Shown here: piece by piece, positions 7,929 through 16,984 of the stretch | How the letters are laid out: each line of letters begins with the position of its first letter | Position numbering within the stretch: position 1 is the first letter of the stretch | Assembly: GCA_027083355.1 (NCBI GenBank) | Contig: JALWOY010000178.1 | Span: 1-46,448, forward strand | DNA length: 46,448 bases | Source of the DNA: Phycisphaerales bacterium | GTDB taxonomy: Bacteria > Planctomycetota > Phycisphaerae > Phycisphaerales > UBA1924 | Reading direction: 5' to 3' | Translations under genes and position numbers: made by a program | Notes under the pieces: model-generated | Seen by the model: the letters and a program-made list of their open reading frames with translations, nothing else | Told to the model about the DNA's origin: nothing | Database searches by the model: none

Positions 7929-8882
7929 TCAGTCGGCGTCCAATCCCGGGAAGACCCAGGGTCGGGGGTCTTCCAGAGCCGACAGGGGCACGAGCCGCTC
8001 GCGGATCGTCGATGCCAGGACCCCGACGCTTTCCCGATCGCGGTGGACACTCACAACGGCATCCGCCGCCCACGCCGGTCCGCCCAGATCGGCGCGCAGG
8101 CACACCCTGATCGCGTCGGTGCCCTGATCCCCCGTCGGGCAGGGCGAACCCGGATCGCCGCACAGCAGCAGCAGGTCCGCCTCCCGCGCTGTCCGCTCGG
8201 CCAGACGCTGCGCCTCGAGGTCGATCGCCGAGGTGGTCTCCATCACCCCCGGCGTGTCGAGGTACCGCACCACAAGCCCGTCCAGATCCAGCAAAGCACC
8301 GACGTGATCGCGGGTCGTCCCCGGCGCGTCGGCCACAATCGCCACGGGCCGCCCCGCCAGCGCGTTGAGCAGGGTCGATTTACCGATGTTCGCCGGTCCG
8401 ATCGCGACGACCAGCGGCGGGTCCACCAGCCGATCGAGCACCCGGGCATCGGCGCACGCCTCCGGTGGTCCCCCCGCCCACCGCCTCGGCTGATCGAGCA
8501 GCAGGTCGATCGCCAGCGGGCTCGCCGCACGGGCGAGAGCGGCCAGCATCCGGGCCTCGATCTCATCCCCCGCTTCCGGGTAGGCCCGGTGGGATTCGGG
8601 CGCGGCATCCACACCGGCATCGGTGAGCGCGGCGGTCAGTCGGCGGAGGATCGCGGGTCCGCCGTGCGGAAAAAGATCGACGGTTGCGTCATCCCAGCGC
8701 ACGATCGGGCCGCGATCGACCCCGAGCAGATCACGCAGCACGGGCCTGCCCCGTGGGACATCCAGCCCGAGTCTCTTGAGCAACCGGGTCAGACGCCGGC
8801 CGTCTCGGTCGCGGATCTGGACGATCCCGATGGCGCCGGGGGCCGCCGCGGGGGTGAGGATGGTCCAGACGGGGCCGGGCAT
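7929..8882 (-). CDS. Divergent, shortened MnmE (TrmE)-like GTPase
   Basis: A 317-residue protein. The N-terminus (LTPAAAPGAIGIVQIRD) and a PHGG segment at 72-75 match the tetrahydrofolate-binding domain of MnmE, the tRNA wobble-uridine modification GTPase. The G domain has G1 GPANIGKS (162-169), G2 region PGTTRD and G3 DTPG (209-212). The G4 motif NKxD is replaced by LRAD (262-265), and the C-terminal helical domain with its catalytic CxGK end is missing; MnmE is normally about 450 residues. It therefore probably does not do the standard reaction. Its gene begins 6 bases after coaX ends. It could be a planctomycete-specific relative with a changed job. Confidence 0.75.
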   Translation of the reverse strand: MPGPVWTILTPAAAPGAIGIVQIRDRDGRRLTRLLKRLGLDVPRGRPVLRDLLGVDRGPIVRWDDATVDLFPHGGPAILRRLTAALTDAGVDAAPESHRAYPEAGDEIEARMLAALARAASPLAIDLLLDQPRRWAGGPPEACADARVLDRLVDPPLVVAIGPANIGKSTLLNALAGRPVAIVADAPGTTRDHVGALLDLDGLVVRYLDTPGVMETTSAIDLEAQRLAERTAREADLLLLCGDPGSPCPTGDQGTDAIRVCLRADLGGPAWAADAVVSVHRDRESVGVLASTIRERLVPLSALEDPRPWVFPGLDAD

Positions 8883-8888
8883 GGCGCA

Positions 8889-9656
8889 TCATTCCCGGTC
8901 TTCGTCGGCGTGTTCGAAGGCGAGGCCCATCCCGAGCAGCTGGAGATCGGGGACGATGTGCTCGACGAGGCCGTCTTCGCGTTCGAAAAGGCCCGCGTCG
9001 CCACCGGTTGCCACGATCTGGGGGTATGCGCCGTATTTCTCGGCGAATCGTTCGGTGACATCGCGGACGAGGCCGACCACGGCCGACCGCACGCCGAGGC
9101 GCATGGCGTGGGTTGTGTCTTTGCCGAACGGGCCGCGGCCCGGGTCGGGTGTCTCGAAGGAGATCGAGGGGAGGGCGTGGGTGTGTTGATGGAGGGCGTC
9201 GAGCATCATGCGCACGCCGGGGGCGATCACGCCGCCCTGAAAAACCCCCTCGCCGTCGACGAAATCGACGGTGACGGCGGTGCCGGCGTCGACGACGATG
9301 CACGCCTGCTTCGCGCGATCGAACGCGGCGTAAGCGTTGAGCAGCCGATCGACGCCGACGGTCGAATCATCGTCCAGACTGTGGCGGAGCCGGAGGGGGA
9401 TATCGACGCCGATGCGGGCGGTTTCCGCGGTCGGGTTGATCTCGGCGAGCCGCTGTTCGAGCGCCTCGCGGGCCGACGCGTTGACATCGGCGAGGACACA
9501 GACCGGGCCGGCGGTGAGCATCCTGCGGAGTTCATCGTCCGGGTTTTCGAGTGCCCCGATCTCGAATGCGTGCGATTCGGCGACGGCCCGGTTGGTCCAG
9601 AGGCCGAGCCTGAAGCGGGAGTTGCCGACGGCGGCGAGGATGATGTCATCGGGCAT
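8889..9656 (-). CDS. coaX: Type III pantothenate kinase
   Basis: A 255-residue kinase for the first step of coenzyme A synthesis. Family motifs are AVGNSRFRLGLW near the N-terminus (phosphate binding), VDAGTAVTVDFV, GGVIAPGVRMM, TTHAMRLGVRSAVVGLV and ATGGDAGLF. The usual N-terminal DxGN is AVGN here, so the leading Asp is replaced; this deserves note because that Asp normally contacts metal/ATP. The frame extends far upstream, but the ATG at 9656 has GGAGAG upstream and starts exactly where family members start. It is followed at 6 bases by the MnmE-like gene and is divergent from the unknown at 9765. Confidence 0.9.
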   Translation of the reverse strand: MPDDIILAAVGNSRFRLGLWTNRAVAESHAFEIGALENPDDELRRMLTAGPVCVLADVNASAREALEQRLAEINPTAETARIGVDIPLRLRHSLDDDSTVGVDRLLNAYAAFDRAKQACIVVDAGTAVTVDFVDGEGVFQGGVIAPGVRMMLDALHQHTHALPSISFETPDPGRGPFGKDTTHAMRLGVRSAVVGLVRDVTERFAEKYGAYPQIVATGGDAGLFEREDGLVEHIVPDLQLLGMGLAFEHADEDRE

Positions 9657-9764
9657 ATGTCTCTCCGGATCGGGTGGGATTGTGCGCCGGCTGAGCGTAG
9701 ACCGAAAGAGGGCCGCAGCGGGTGCCGATGGTGTGCATACGCTTGAGGCCAGACGAGGGCGACG

Positions 9765-10826
9765 ATGCAGGCCAGATGCGCGATCGATGACACCATCCGT
9801 CGGGTCGAGATCAACGGGTTCAAGTTCCCGCTGGGTGTCTATCCGGTCGAGCCGATGGAGCCTCGGGCTGGCTACAGCCTCGAGTTTGAGCCGGCGGATT
9901 CCGGCGAGATCGGGGGGGATTTTGTCGAGGAATGGCCTGATCGGTATGTGTTCGACATTGTGGTCGGTGCGGACCGACTGGAGGCGTTGTTTCGGCAACT
10001 GGTGCCGATCCTGCCGGGACGGGTGTACCCGATCCTCGATTTCATCGGACACGACGCGTACCGGGAGATTGACCCTTACATTTCCCGTTCTCTGATAGGA
10101 ACCGACTGGCTGCTCGACGGTGTGCGGGCTTGCCGACCTTTTTTCTTTGAGGACGGGATGTGCGGGTTCGGTGCGCTCAGCGACGACCCGTTCATGCACC
10201 TGGTGGTCGACGAGCACAAGATCATCACGATCCGGTGTGAATCGGACCGGCGTGAGAAGATCGAGCGGGTCTTGGCGGCGTTTGATCTCAAGGAGATCGA
10301 GGACCCCGCGGGAGCGGACGCGGCGGCGCACGAACACCGCAATATCTTGTGGACGCCGGAAGACCGGCCCGATCTGCTCGGTGCCGAGGAGATCGTGGAG
10401 GATCTGCGCGACGCGTGGCAGCTGGATCTGAACGTGGATATCACGCGGAACATCGACGACGAGGGCCGGGAACTCGGGGTGACGCCGTGGCGGTGCCTGA
10501 TCCGGAACGAGGCCGGCGAATCGACGCGGTACGCGGAGGTGGTTGTCACGGCGGATTGCCTTCTGCACGCCGAGGAATTGGCGTACGACGCGACGATCGG
10601 GCTGCTCGCGGGGGATGCTTCGAGCGAGGACATCGACCCAGTGATCGTGATCGCGGACCGGATGACGCCGACGCAGTTGGAGGAGTTACTGCAACAGCGC
10701 CGGGCGGAGGGTGTGCCCGGTGTGCCGGGTGAGCGTGGCACGGGGGCGGATGGTGCGGGTGAAGAGATGCCGGGTGCCGTTGGTCTGGCTGAGAGCCGGG
10801 TCTTGATGGGGCGATGGCTGGGGTGA
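9765..10826 (+). CDS. Conserved unknown protein
   Basis: A 353-residue soluble protein with no recognised motif. It is rich in acidic residues and has a balanced globular composition (for example DRYVFDIVVGADRLEALFRQLVPILPGRVYPILDF over about 60-95), so it is probably a real folded protein. The last 40 residues are Gly/Glu-rich and probably flexible. It is transcribed alone, divergent from coaX across 107 bases. The next gene on the strand is the secretin, 297 bases on. I cannot suggest a function. Confidence 0.75.
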   Translation: MQARCAIDDTIRRVEINGFKFPLGVYPVEPMEPRAGYSLEFEPADSGEIGGDFVEEWPDRYVFDIVVGADRLEALFRQLVPILPGRVYPILDFIGHDAYREIDPYISRSLIGTDWLLDGVRACRPFFFEDGMCGFGALSDDPFMHLVVDEHKIITIRCESDRREKIERVLAAFDLKEIEDPAGADAAAHEHRNILWTPEDRPDLLGAEEIVEDLRDAWQLDLNVDITRNIDDEGRELGVTPWRCLIRNEAGESTRYAEVVVTADCLLHAEELAYDATIGLLAGDASSEDIDPVIVIADRMTPTQLEELLQQRRAEGVPGVPGERGTGADGAGEEMPGAVGLAESRVLMGRWLG

Positions 10827-11042
10827 AGTCGTTCCGTCACGATTCGAGATTTTTTTCGGGTTTCGGTCAAGATTCTGACGCAGAGGCCGCAACAGGCGTT
10901 GCCAGCGTCGGTATCCGGTTGTATCCTGCCGCACTTGCCGCGGCGGCCCCCGGCCGGCGTGGATGTGCCCGAGCGGATTTGTGGCACAGTTGCGGTACAG
11001 TGGACTGAGACGCCGTGGGAGCGGCGAGAACAGAACCGGATA

Positions 11043-11065
11043 GATCCACGACCCCCTCGTGGATC
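11043..11065 (+). promoter_or_regulatory. Hairpin in the 5-prime leader of the secretin gene
   Basis: A perfect 9-bp stem (GATCCACGA with TCGTGGATC) closed by a CCCCC loop lies 58 bases upstream of the secretin ATG. It has no following T-run, so it is not an intrinsic terminator. It could be a mRNA-stabilising or regulatory structure. The rest of the 297-base spacer (10827-11123) shows no gene and no clear promoter. Confidence 0.4.
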
Positions 11066-11123
11066 GGGCTGGCCCACCCGCATGGGGGGTGCAGACCCAG
11101 CAGAGTTCAACCTGGAGACCGGG

Positions 11124-14100
11124 ATGGCGACCAACAGGGATCGATCGGTAGCGTGTCTCATCGCGTCGTGTGCGTTGTTTTCGCTGAGCATGCCGGCGCT
11201 GGCCGGGGGTGCGGGCGACGCGGAGGCGGCCGGGACGTCGAGCGTGCGGGCGTTGGACACCTCCGGGGTGATCGACCGGATCAGCGAGCTGATCGTGGCC
11301 GACAAGCTGGTGCGGGCGCAGGCGATGATCAACGAGTTGGTCTCCGGGGACGCGGCCCTCGGGTTGAGCGACGAGGAGAGCCGTCGGGTGTTCGGCCTGC
11401 TGCGGGATGTCAACCGCAAGATCCGCCGTGCGGACCCGCTCGAGATCAGCCTTCAGCGGGCCGAGCTGGCGTTGGTTCAGGATGATCTCGTGTCGTCGGC
11501 GCAGCAGGCCGAGGCGGTGCGTTCGTCGGCTTCCGCCGATGAGGGTCAGCGTGCCCGGGCGGAGATGCTGCTTTCGATGATCGAGCAGAAGCGCGACGCG
11601 TTGCGGCGTGTGCTTGAGAGCCGGATCACGAGAGCGATCGACGCGTTCGATCGCGGGGACTACGCGGCTGCGAAATCGGGCCTGCTGCTGATCGATCGGT
11701 CCGGGCTGTCGCTCGACGACGCGCAGCGGCTTGCCGTCTCGTCGCGTCTGGCGAGGATCCGGTCGATGGAGAACGACCGCGGCGGCTCGTACGGCGGCGG
11801 CGTCGCCCTGCTCTCGATGATGGAGCCGGGCATCGCGGACAAGACGGGCTGGAATGATCGGAAGCAGCCCGCGGCCCCTGCCCCTGCGCCCGCGTCGGCG
11901 CAGCAGCAGGCCTCGCCGCAGCCCGCGCCGTCGTCGGCCCCGTCCGAGGACATGATCGCCAAGGCCCGTCGGCTCGAGGCGCAGAGTGTGCTGGCCGAGG
12001 CGGATCGGGCGTGGGCGGACGCGAAGTACGCCGACGCGCAGCGGCTCTATACGCAGGCGATCGAGCTCGGCCGCGGTTTCCTGAGCGATGAGCAGATCGC
12101 CCAGGCGCAGTCTCGTCTGACCGAATCCGCGGTGATTCTGCGTGGGAATCTGCCCTCCGGGGAGCCGCTCGAGGACGACATCAACGTCCGGAGCGTTGCC
12201 CGCCAGCAGACGGAGGCGGAGTTCGCCAACGCGATGGAGCAGGCCCGCGAGGCGATGAAGACCGGGGATATGGGCAAGGCCCGCGACGCGGCTTCGACGG
12301 CGAAGCTGACGCTGAACCAGGGGCGTGATCTGTTCGACATCGCGACGTACGAGTCGATGCTCGCGCAGGCGGACGACCTGCTCGCGGAGATCAACGACGC
12401 CGAGGAGCGTCAGCGGATTCTCAAGAACGAGCGGATCCAGAAAGAGGCTGCGGAGAAGGCGGCGCGTGAGCGGGCGAGCAAGGCCCGCGAGGTGGACCAG
12501 AAGATCGCCGAGCTGATCGAGAGCGTGCGGGCGCACCAGGCGGAGCAGAACTACGAGAAGGCGTTGCAGGAGGTCGACCGGATCCTGTTCCTCGACCCGC
12601 AGAACCCCGCGGGCAAGCTTCTGCGCGATGTGCTTTCCGACATGATGATCCTGCGGAATTACCAGGACGTCAACGACCAGCGTCGCCCCAGCTACATGCA
12701 CCAGATCCTGGACAACTGGGAGGCGACGGTCGCGCCGAGGGACATCATGAACTTCCCGCTGGACTGGAAGAACATCTCGCAGCGCCGGGGCGACCCGATG
12801 CAGTTCAGCGAGTCGGCGACGAACCGGGCGGTGCTGGCCAAGCTCGAGGACAAGCGCATCCGCGCGGACTTCACGGACAACACGCTCGAGGACGTGCTCG
12901 CGTTCATCGCCAACGTGGGCAACATCGAGATGGACGTCGACTGGCCTTCGCTGAATGATCTCGGGATCTCGCAGGACACGCCGGTGAGCCTGCGGCTGAC
13001 GAACGTGCCGATCGAGACGGTGCTCGACCGTGTACTCGAGAAGGTCAGCGACTCGGACACGCGGGCCGGGTGGGCGGTGACCGACGGCGTGCTGACGATC
13101 GCCAGCGACGAGGTGCTGCGGCGGAACACGGTGCTGGAGATCTACGACATCCGCGACCTGCTGATCGATGTGCCCGACTACGACAACGCGCCGCGATTCG
13201 ACCTGAACACCGTGTTCCAGGTGGGCGGTCAGACGGGCGGCGGCGGCGGCGGCGGGCAGAGCCCCTTCCAGGACCAGGGCACCGACATCCAGCGGCCCGA
13301 TCCGCAGGAGAAAATCGATCAGCTCAAGGACATCATCCAGCAGAACGTCGACCGCGACGGCTGGGTCGATTTCGGTGGTGAGACCGGGACGATCACCGAG
13401 CTCAACGGCAACTTCATCATCGTCAACACCCCCAAGAACCACCGCGCGATCACCGGGCTGCTGACGAAACTGCGTGCGGTGCGGAACCTCCAGATCAACG
13501 TCGAGAGCCGGTTCCTGCTGGTCAACGAGGACTACTTCGAGCAGATCGGCGTGGATCTCGATCTCTACTTCGCCAACAACAACGAGTACAACATCCTGCG
13601 GACGATCGACCCGACACTGCTGCCGCAGGACTTCTTCAGCCGGAGCGAGGAGGGCGACTTCCAGTTCAACCGCGTGGTGCAGGGGGCGCCGCTGTTCGAC
13701 ACGAACGGCGACGGTGTGATCGATAATCAGGACACCCCGCTGGGCCAACCCGTGTTCGCGCCGGGGACGCAGGGCGACCAGTTCTCGCCGATCCAGTCGT
13801 CGCAGAACTCGTTCGGGCTGACCGAGGGCCTGGCGCAGGGGTCGTTCGCCAGCGACGTGTTCAGCCTGATCCGTGATTCGAGCGGCGGCCCGGCGCTGTC
13901 GCTTGCGGGGCGGTTCCTCGACGACGTGCAGGTGGACTTCCTCGTCGAGGCGACGCAGGCGGACCGCTCGTCGATGACGCTGACGGCCCCCCGGCTGACG
14001 ATCACCAACGGGCAGCTGGCCTACACGTTCGTGGGCACGCAGACCTCGTTCGTGAGCGACCTCGTGCCGGTGGTGTCGAACTCGGCGGTGGGCCTCGACC

Positions 14101-14570
14101 CGACGATCGGCGTGGTGCCCGAGGGTGTGCGGCTCGTTGTGCGGGGGGTGGTCTCGGCCGACCGGCGGTATGTGACGCTCGACGTGACCACCGACGTGGC
14201 GTCCGCGACGCTGAACGCGACGCAGACCGTGCAGGCGGCCGCGGGCGGCACGGGCAACATCCCGGGCAACGGGCTGGCTTCGGGCACGATCCAGCTGCCG
14301 GTGGTGACGATCACGCGCGTGCAGACGACGGTGACGGTGCCGGATCAGGGCACGGTGCTGCTCGGCGGGCAGCGCGTCGTCAACGAGTACACGACGGAGA
14401 CGGGGGTGCCGGTGTTGAGCAAGATCCCGGTGCTGAACCGGTTCTTCACCAACCGGGTCGACTCGAAGGAAGAGCAGACGCTGCTGGTGCTGATCAAGCC
14501 GACGGTGCTGATCCAGAACGAGGAAGAAGAGAAACACTTCCCGGGTCTGCTCGACGCGCTGGGGCAGTGA
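11124..14570 (+). CDS. Large secretin-like outer-membrane protein
   Basis: An 1148-residue exported protein. A signal peptide (about 1-27, ending MPALA) is followed by a long TPR-like helical region (to about 420), a Lys/Glu-rich coiled-coil stretch (about 425-475), an STN/secretin N-domain (TDNTLEDVLAFIANVGNIEM, about 590-650), a poly-Gly run (about 704-711), and the C-terminal secretin domain (about 920-1125). The secretin end shows GTVLLGGQRV, VPVLSKIPVLNRFF and EQTLLVLIKPTVL, the standard secretin signature. Classical GspD/PilQ proteins are about 650-700 residues, so the N-terminal half is extra. The ATG at 11124 was chosen because it begins the signal peptide and has GGAG upstream. No other secretion or pilus genes are adjacent, so its machine is encoded elsewhere. 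Confidence 0.88.
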   Translation: MATNRDRSVACLIASCALFSLSMPALAGGAGDAEAAGTSSVRALDTSGVIDRISELIVADKLVRAQAMINELVSGDAALGLSDEESRRVFGLLRDVNRKIRRADPLEISLQRAELALVQDDLVSSAQQAEAVRSSASADEGQRARAEMLLSMIEQKRDALRRVLESRITRAIDAFDRGDYAAAKSGLLLIDRSGLSLDDAQRLAVSSRLARIRSMENDRGGSYGGGVALLSMMEPGIADKTGWNDRKQPAAPAPAPASAQQQASPQPAPSSAPSEDMIAKARRLEAQSVLAEADRAWADAKYADAQRLYTQAIELGRGFLSDEQIAQAQSRLTESAVILRGNLPSGEPLEDDINVRSVARQQTEAEFANAMEQAREAMKTGDMGKARDAASTAKLTLNQGRDLFDIATYESMLAQADDLLAEINDAEERQRILKNERIQKEAAEKAARERASKAREVDQKIAELIESVRAHQAEQNYEKALQEVDRILFLDPQNPAGKLLRDVLSDMMILRNYQDVNDQRRPSYMHQILDNWEATVAPRDIMNFPLDWKNISQRRGDPMQFSESATNRAVLAKLEDKRIRADFTDNTLEDVLAFIANVGNIEMDVDWPSLNDLGISQDTPVSLRLTNVPIETVLDRVLEKVSDSDTRAGWAVTDGVLTIASDEVLRRNTVLEIYDIRDLLIDVPDYDNAPRFDLNTVFQVGGQTGGGGGGGQSPFQDQGTDIQRPDPQEKIDQLKDIIQQNVDRDGWVDFGGETGTITELNGNFIIVNTPKNHRAITGLLTKLRAVRNLQINVESRFLLVNEDYFEQIGVDLDLYFANNNEYNILRTIDPTLLPQDFFSRSEEGDFQFNRVVQGAPLFDTNGDGVIDNQDTPLGQPVFAPGTQGDQFSPIQSSQNSFGLTEGLAQGSFASDVFSLIRDSSGGPALSLAGRFLDDVQVDFLVEATQADRSSMTLTAPRLTITNGQLAYTFVGTQTSFVSDLVPVVSNSAVGLDPTIGVVPEGVRLVVRGVVSADRRYVTLDVTTDVASATLNATQTVQAAAGGTGNIPGNGLASGTIQLPVVTITRVQTTVTVPDQGTVLLGGQRVVNEYTTETGVPVLSKIPVLNRFFTNRVDSKEEQTLLVLIKPTVLIQNEEEEKHFPGLLDALGQ

Positions 14571-14607
14571 CCCGGCGTCAACGGCATCGGAACCGTGTTT
14601 TCTGCGG

Positions 14608-14640
14608 ACCGGCCCGGCGCACGGGCCGGTTCTGCTTTCT
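14608..14640 (+). terminator. Probable terminator after the secretin gene
   Basis: A perfect 9-bp GC-rich stem (ACCGGCCCG with CGGGCCGGT, loop GCGCA) starts 38 bases after the secretin stop and is followed by TCTGCTTTCT. The T-rich tail is imperfect, so the call is moderate. Confidence 0.5.
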
Positions 14641-14748
14641 ATAGTGCCACACGCGGGGCGGGTTCAGTATGATGCCCCGGCGGATTCGACGCCGGGGTGC
14701 CCCGGGAATCGTCACGAGCGGGCCGGCAGCCGCAGGGAGAAGAAACGT

Positions 14749-15108
14749 ATGGCCGACGGGGAATCCAGGCTCAGGATCAGACGCGACGGCGACGTCACGG
14801 TGGTCGAGTTCATCGACCGCAATATCCTCGATGAAGCGAATATCCAGGCGATCGGCGACGAGATCACGTCGCTCATCAACGAGAGCGACAAGCCGATGCT
14901 GCTGATCAGTTTCGCCAATGTCGATCATCTGTCGTCGGCGGCGCTGGGGACGCTGATCACGATCAACAACCGCGTCCGGGACAAGGGTGGACAGTTGCGG
15001 CTGGCGAACATCGACGCGCAGATCTACGAGGTGTTCGTCATCACCCGGCTGAACAAGCTCTTCGAGATCCACGAAACCACCGAGGATGCGTTGAGCAGCT
15101 TCAAGTGA
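14749..15108 (+). CDS. STAS-domain anti-sigma-factor antagonist
   Basis: A 119-residue STAS protein of the SpoIIAA/RsbV type. The motif NVDHLSSAALGTLI (57-70) holds the phosphorylatable serine (62 or 63). In partner switching, the dephosphorylated form binds the RsbW-like kinase and frees its sigma factor. The RsbW-like gene follows after about 40 bases, so kinase and antagonist form a pair. The ATG at 14749 has GGGAG upstream and begins the conserved domain. No sigma factor is next to it, so the regulated target is elsewhere. Confidence 0.9.
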   Translation: MADGESRLRIRRDGDVTVVEFIDRNILDEANIQAIGDEITSLINESDKPMLLISFANVDHLSSAALGTLITINNRVRDKGGQLRLANIDAQIYEVFVITRLNKLFEIHETTEDALSSFK

Positions 15109-15148
15109 TGTGCTCGCGTCGATCGCGGCTTCCCCGGCGGGCAGTGCT

Positions 15149-15571
15149 ATGGTGAACGGAACAACCGGAGGCCCAGTCGAGCGAGATGTGCACAACGACC
15201 GCGCCGAGATCGAAGCGGTCGAGCACGATCTGCTCGGTCTCGCCGAGCGGGCGGGCTACAGCAAAGCGAGCCGGTTCGCGATCCGACTGGCGTTCGAAGA
15301 GGCAATCACCAACGCGTTCCAGCACGGGCACCGCGGCCTGGACGAATCTGTCCCGGTGCGTGTGGGTTACGAGGTCGGGCCGGACGAGGTGCGGATCTGG
15401 GTCGAGGACAAGGGCAAGGGGTTCCGCGTGGAGGACGTGCCGGACCCGACACTCGACGAGAACCTGACCAACCCGAGCGGGCGGGGGCTGATGCTGATGA
15501 AATCCTATATGACCAGCGTTCGGTACAACCCCACCGGCAACCGGGTGGAGATGGTTTACCGGCGCCGATGA
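15149..15571 (+). CDS. RsbW-like serine kinase / anti-sigma factor
   Basis: A 140-residue HATPase_c_2 protein. The N box is EEAITNAFQHGH, G1 is VEDKGKGF and G2 is GRGLMLM, which is the GHKL ATP-binding fold of RsbW/SpoIIAB. It should phosphorylate the adjacent STAS protein and hold a sigma factor or other partner. The start is uncertain: ATG at 15149 (no strong Shine-Dalgarno) or GTG at 15188, which removes a short extension; the frame also begins with a GTG at 15110. The iscS promoter begins about 58 bases downstream. Confidence 0.85.
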   Translation: MVNGTTGGPVERDVHNDRAEIEAVEHDLLGLAERAGYSKASRFAIRLAFEEAITNAFQHGHRGLDESVPVRVGYEVGPDEVRIWVEDKGKGFRVEDVPDPTLDENLTNPSGRGLMLMKSYMTSVRYNPTGNRVEMVYRRR

Positions 15572-15628
15572 AGCCCATCGGCCGCGCCGCCCTGGCCGTC
15601 TATCCCGAGGGATGGGAAAGCCCGGCTG

Positions 15629-15676
15629 TTGCTTCTTCGGGAGATCTGGAATATGATTGGATTGGAATGATTCCAA
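15629..15676 (+). promoter_or_regulatory. iscS promoter with a palindrome at the predicted start site
   Basis: TTGCTT (15629-15634) and TATGAT (15652-15657) are spaced by 17 bases. The predicted start of transcription is about 15664. A perfect dyad, TTGGAA-TGA-TTCCAA (15662-15676), covers it, which is where a repressor would block initiation. This also supports the iscS start at 15738, because the earlier in-frame TTG at 15657 lies inside the -10 element. Confidence 0.55.
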
Positions 15677-15737
15677 CTCTCATCCGATGGCGGCTGCGGC
15701 GGCCCATCGGGTGGTGTTGCATGAGGATATCGAGACG

Positions 15738-16970
15738 ATGAACAAGCCGATCTATTTTGACAACGCAGCCACGACCCGCTGCGATCCGCGTGTGGTCGAA
15801 GCGATGCTGCCGTATTTCACGGAGAAATTCGGCAACCCCGGAAGCCGGAACCACAGCTTCGGCTGGGTGGCCGAGGACGCGGTGGAAACCGCCCGCCGGC
15901 AGGTCGCGGCGTTGCTCGGGGCGGACCGCAAGGAGGTGATCTTCACCAGCGGGGCGACCGAATCGAACAACCTGGCGATCAAGGGGGCGGCGTCGATGTA
16001 CGCCAAGGCGCCCGCGGGCTCGTCGGGGCGGGGGCACATCATCACGGCGATGCACGAGCACAAGGCCGTGCTCGATCCGTGCAAGCGTCTGCAGAAGGAG
16101 GGGTTCGAGGTGACGTATCTCGAGCCGCCGGCGGACGGTGTGATCACGGCCGAGCAAGTCGCGGGTGCGCTTCGTGACGACACGATCCTCGTGACGATCA
16201 TGTGGGCGAACAACGAGATCGGGACGATCAATGATGTGCCCGGCATCGGGGCGTTGTGTCACGAACGAGGGGTCATTTTTCACACCGACGCGACGCAGTG
16301 GGCCGGCAAGATGCCGGTGGATGTCAACAAGGACAACATCGATCTGCTGTCGATGTCGGGGCACAAGATCTACGGGCCCAAGGGCGTGGGTGCGTTGTAT
16401 GTGCGTCGGCGCCGGCCTCGCGTGCGTCTGACGGCGATCCAGGAGGGCGGCGGGCAGGAGCGCGGGATGCGCTCGGGCACGCTCAACGTGCCGGGGATTG
16501 TCGGGCTCGGGGCGGCGGCGGCGTTGTGCGCCGAGGAAATGGAAGCCGAGCGCGAGCGGCTGGGCGCGATGCGTCGCCGGCTGGAGACGACGATCATCGA
16601 ACAACTCGACGAGGTCCAGGTCAACGGGCACCCGGACAAGCGGCTGCCGCACCTGACGAACATCTCGTTCGGGTTCGTCGAGGGCGAGAGCCTGATGATG
16701 GCGTGCAAGGACATCGCGATGTCGAGCGGATCGGCGTGCACGTCGGCGAGCCTCGAACCGAGCTACGTCCTCAAGAGTCTGGGCGTGGGCGATGAACTGG
16801 CGCACAGTTCGCTGCGGTTGAGCCTGGGGCGGTTCAACACGGAGGAGGAAGTCGATTTCGCGGCCGGGCAGATCGTGGAGTCCGTCCGCAAACTGCGTGA
16901 TCTCAGCCCGCTGTACGACATGCACAAGGAAGGCATCGACATCACGAAGATCGAATGGGCGGCGCACTGA
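15738..16970 (+). CDS. iscS: Cysteine desulfurase
   Basis: A 410-residue PLP enzyme that takes sulfur from cysteine for Fe-S cluster and other sulfur transfers. It begins at [13 protein letters not shown]. The PLP lysine is Lys210 in [12 protein letters not shown], His106/His108 lie in MHEHKAV, and the active-site cysteine is Cys334 in [10 protein letters not shown]. The position of that cysteine in a flexible loop and the overall length fit the IscS/NifS group rather than SufS. iscU follows after about 107 bases that contain a long stem-loop. A promoter with an operator-like palindrome lies upstream. Confidence 0.96.
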   Translation: MNKPIYFDNAATTRCDPRVVEAMLPYFTEKFGNPGSRNHSFGWVAEDAVETARRQVAALLGADRKEVIFTSGATESNNLAIKGAASMYAKAPAGSSGRGHIITAMHEHKAVLDPCKRLQKEGFEVTYLEPPADGVITAEQVAGALRDDTILVTIMWANNEIGTINDVPGIGALCHERGVIFHTDATQWAGKMPVDVNKDNIDLLSMSGHKIYGPKGVGALYVRRRRPRVRLTAIQEGGGQERGMRSGTLNVPGIVGLGAAAALCAEEMEAERERLGAMRRRLETTIIEQLDEVQVNGHPDKRLPHLTNISFGFVEGESLMMACKDIAMSSGSACTSASLEPSYVLKSLGVGDELAHSSLRLSLGRFNTEEEVDFAAGQIVESVRKLRDLSPLYDMHKEGIDITKIEWAAH

Positions 16971-16984
16971 CAAAGGGCTAGAGA

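Noticed and set aside
6894-9746. A 950-residue plus-strand frame across the coaX/MnmE/TPR block
   Set aside because: It crosses three well-supported minus-strand genes and has no recognisable domain; antisense shadow.
10982-10994. Sigma-54-like promoter (TGGCAC...TTGC) before the secretin
   Set aside because: The two elements are only two bases apart, whereas the sigma-54 promoter needs about five.
10686-14537. A 1283-residue minus-strand frame opposite the secretin
   Set aside because: A shadow frame caused by high GC and codon periodicity; its sequence is low-complexity (Arg/His/Leu-rich) and the opposite strand has a clear secretin.
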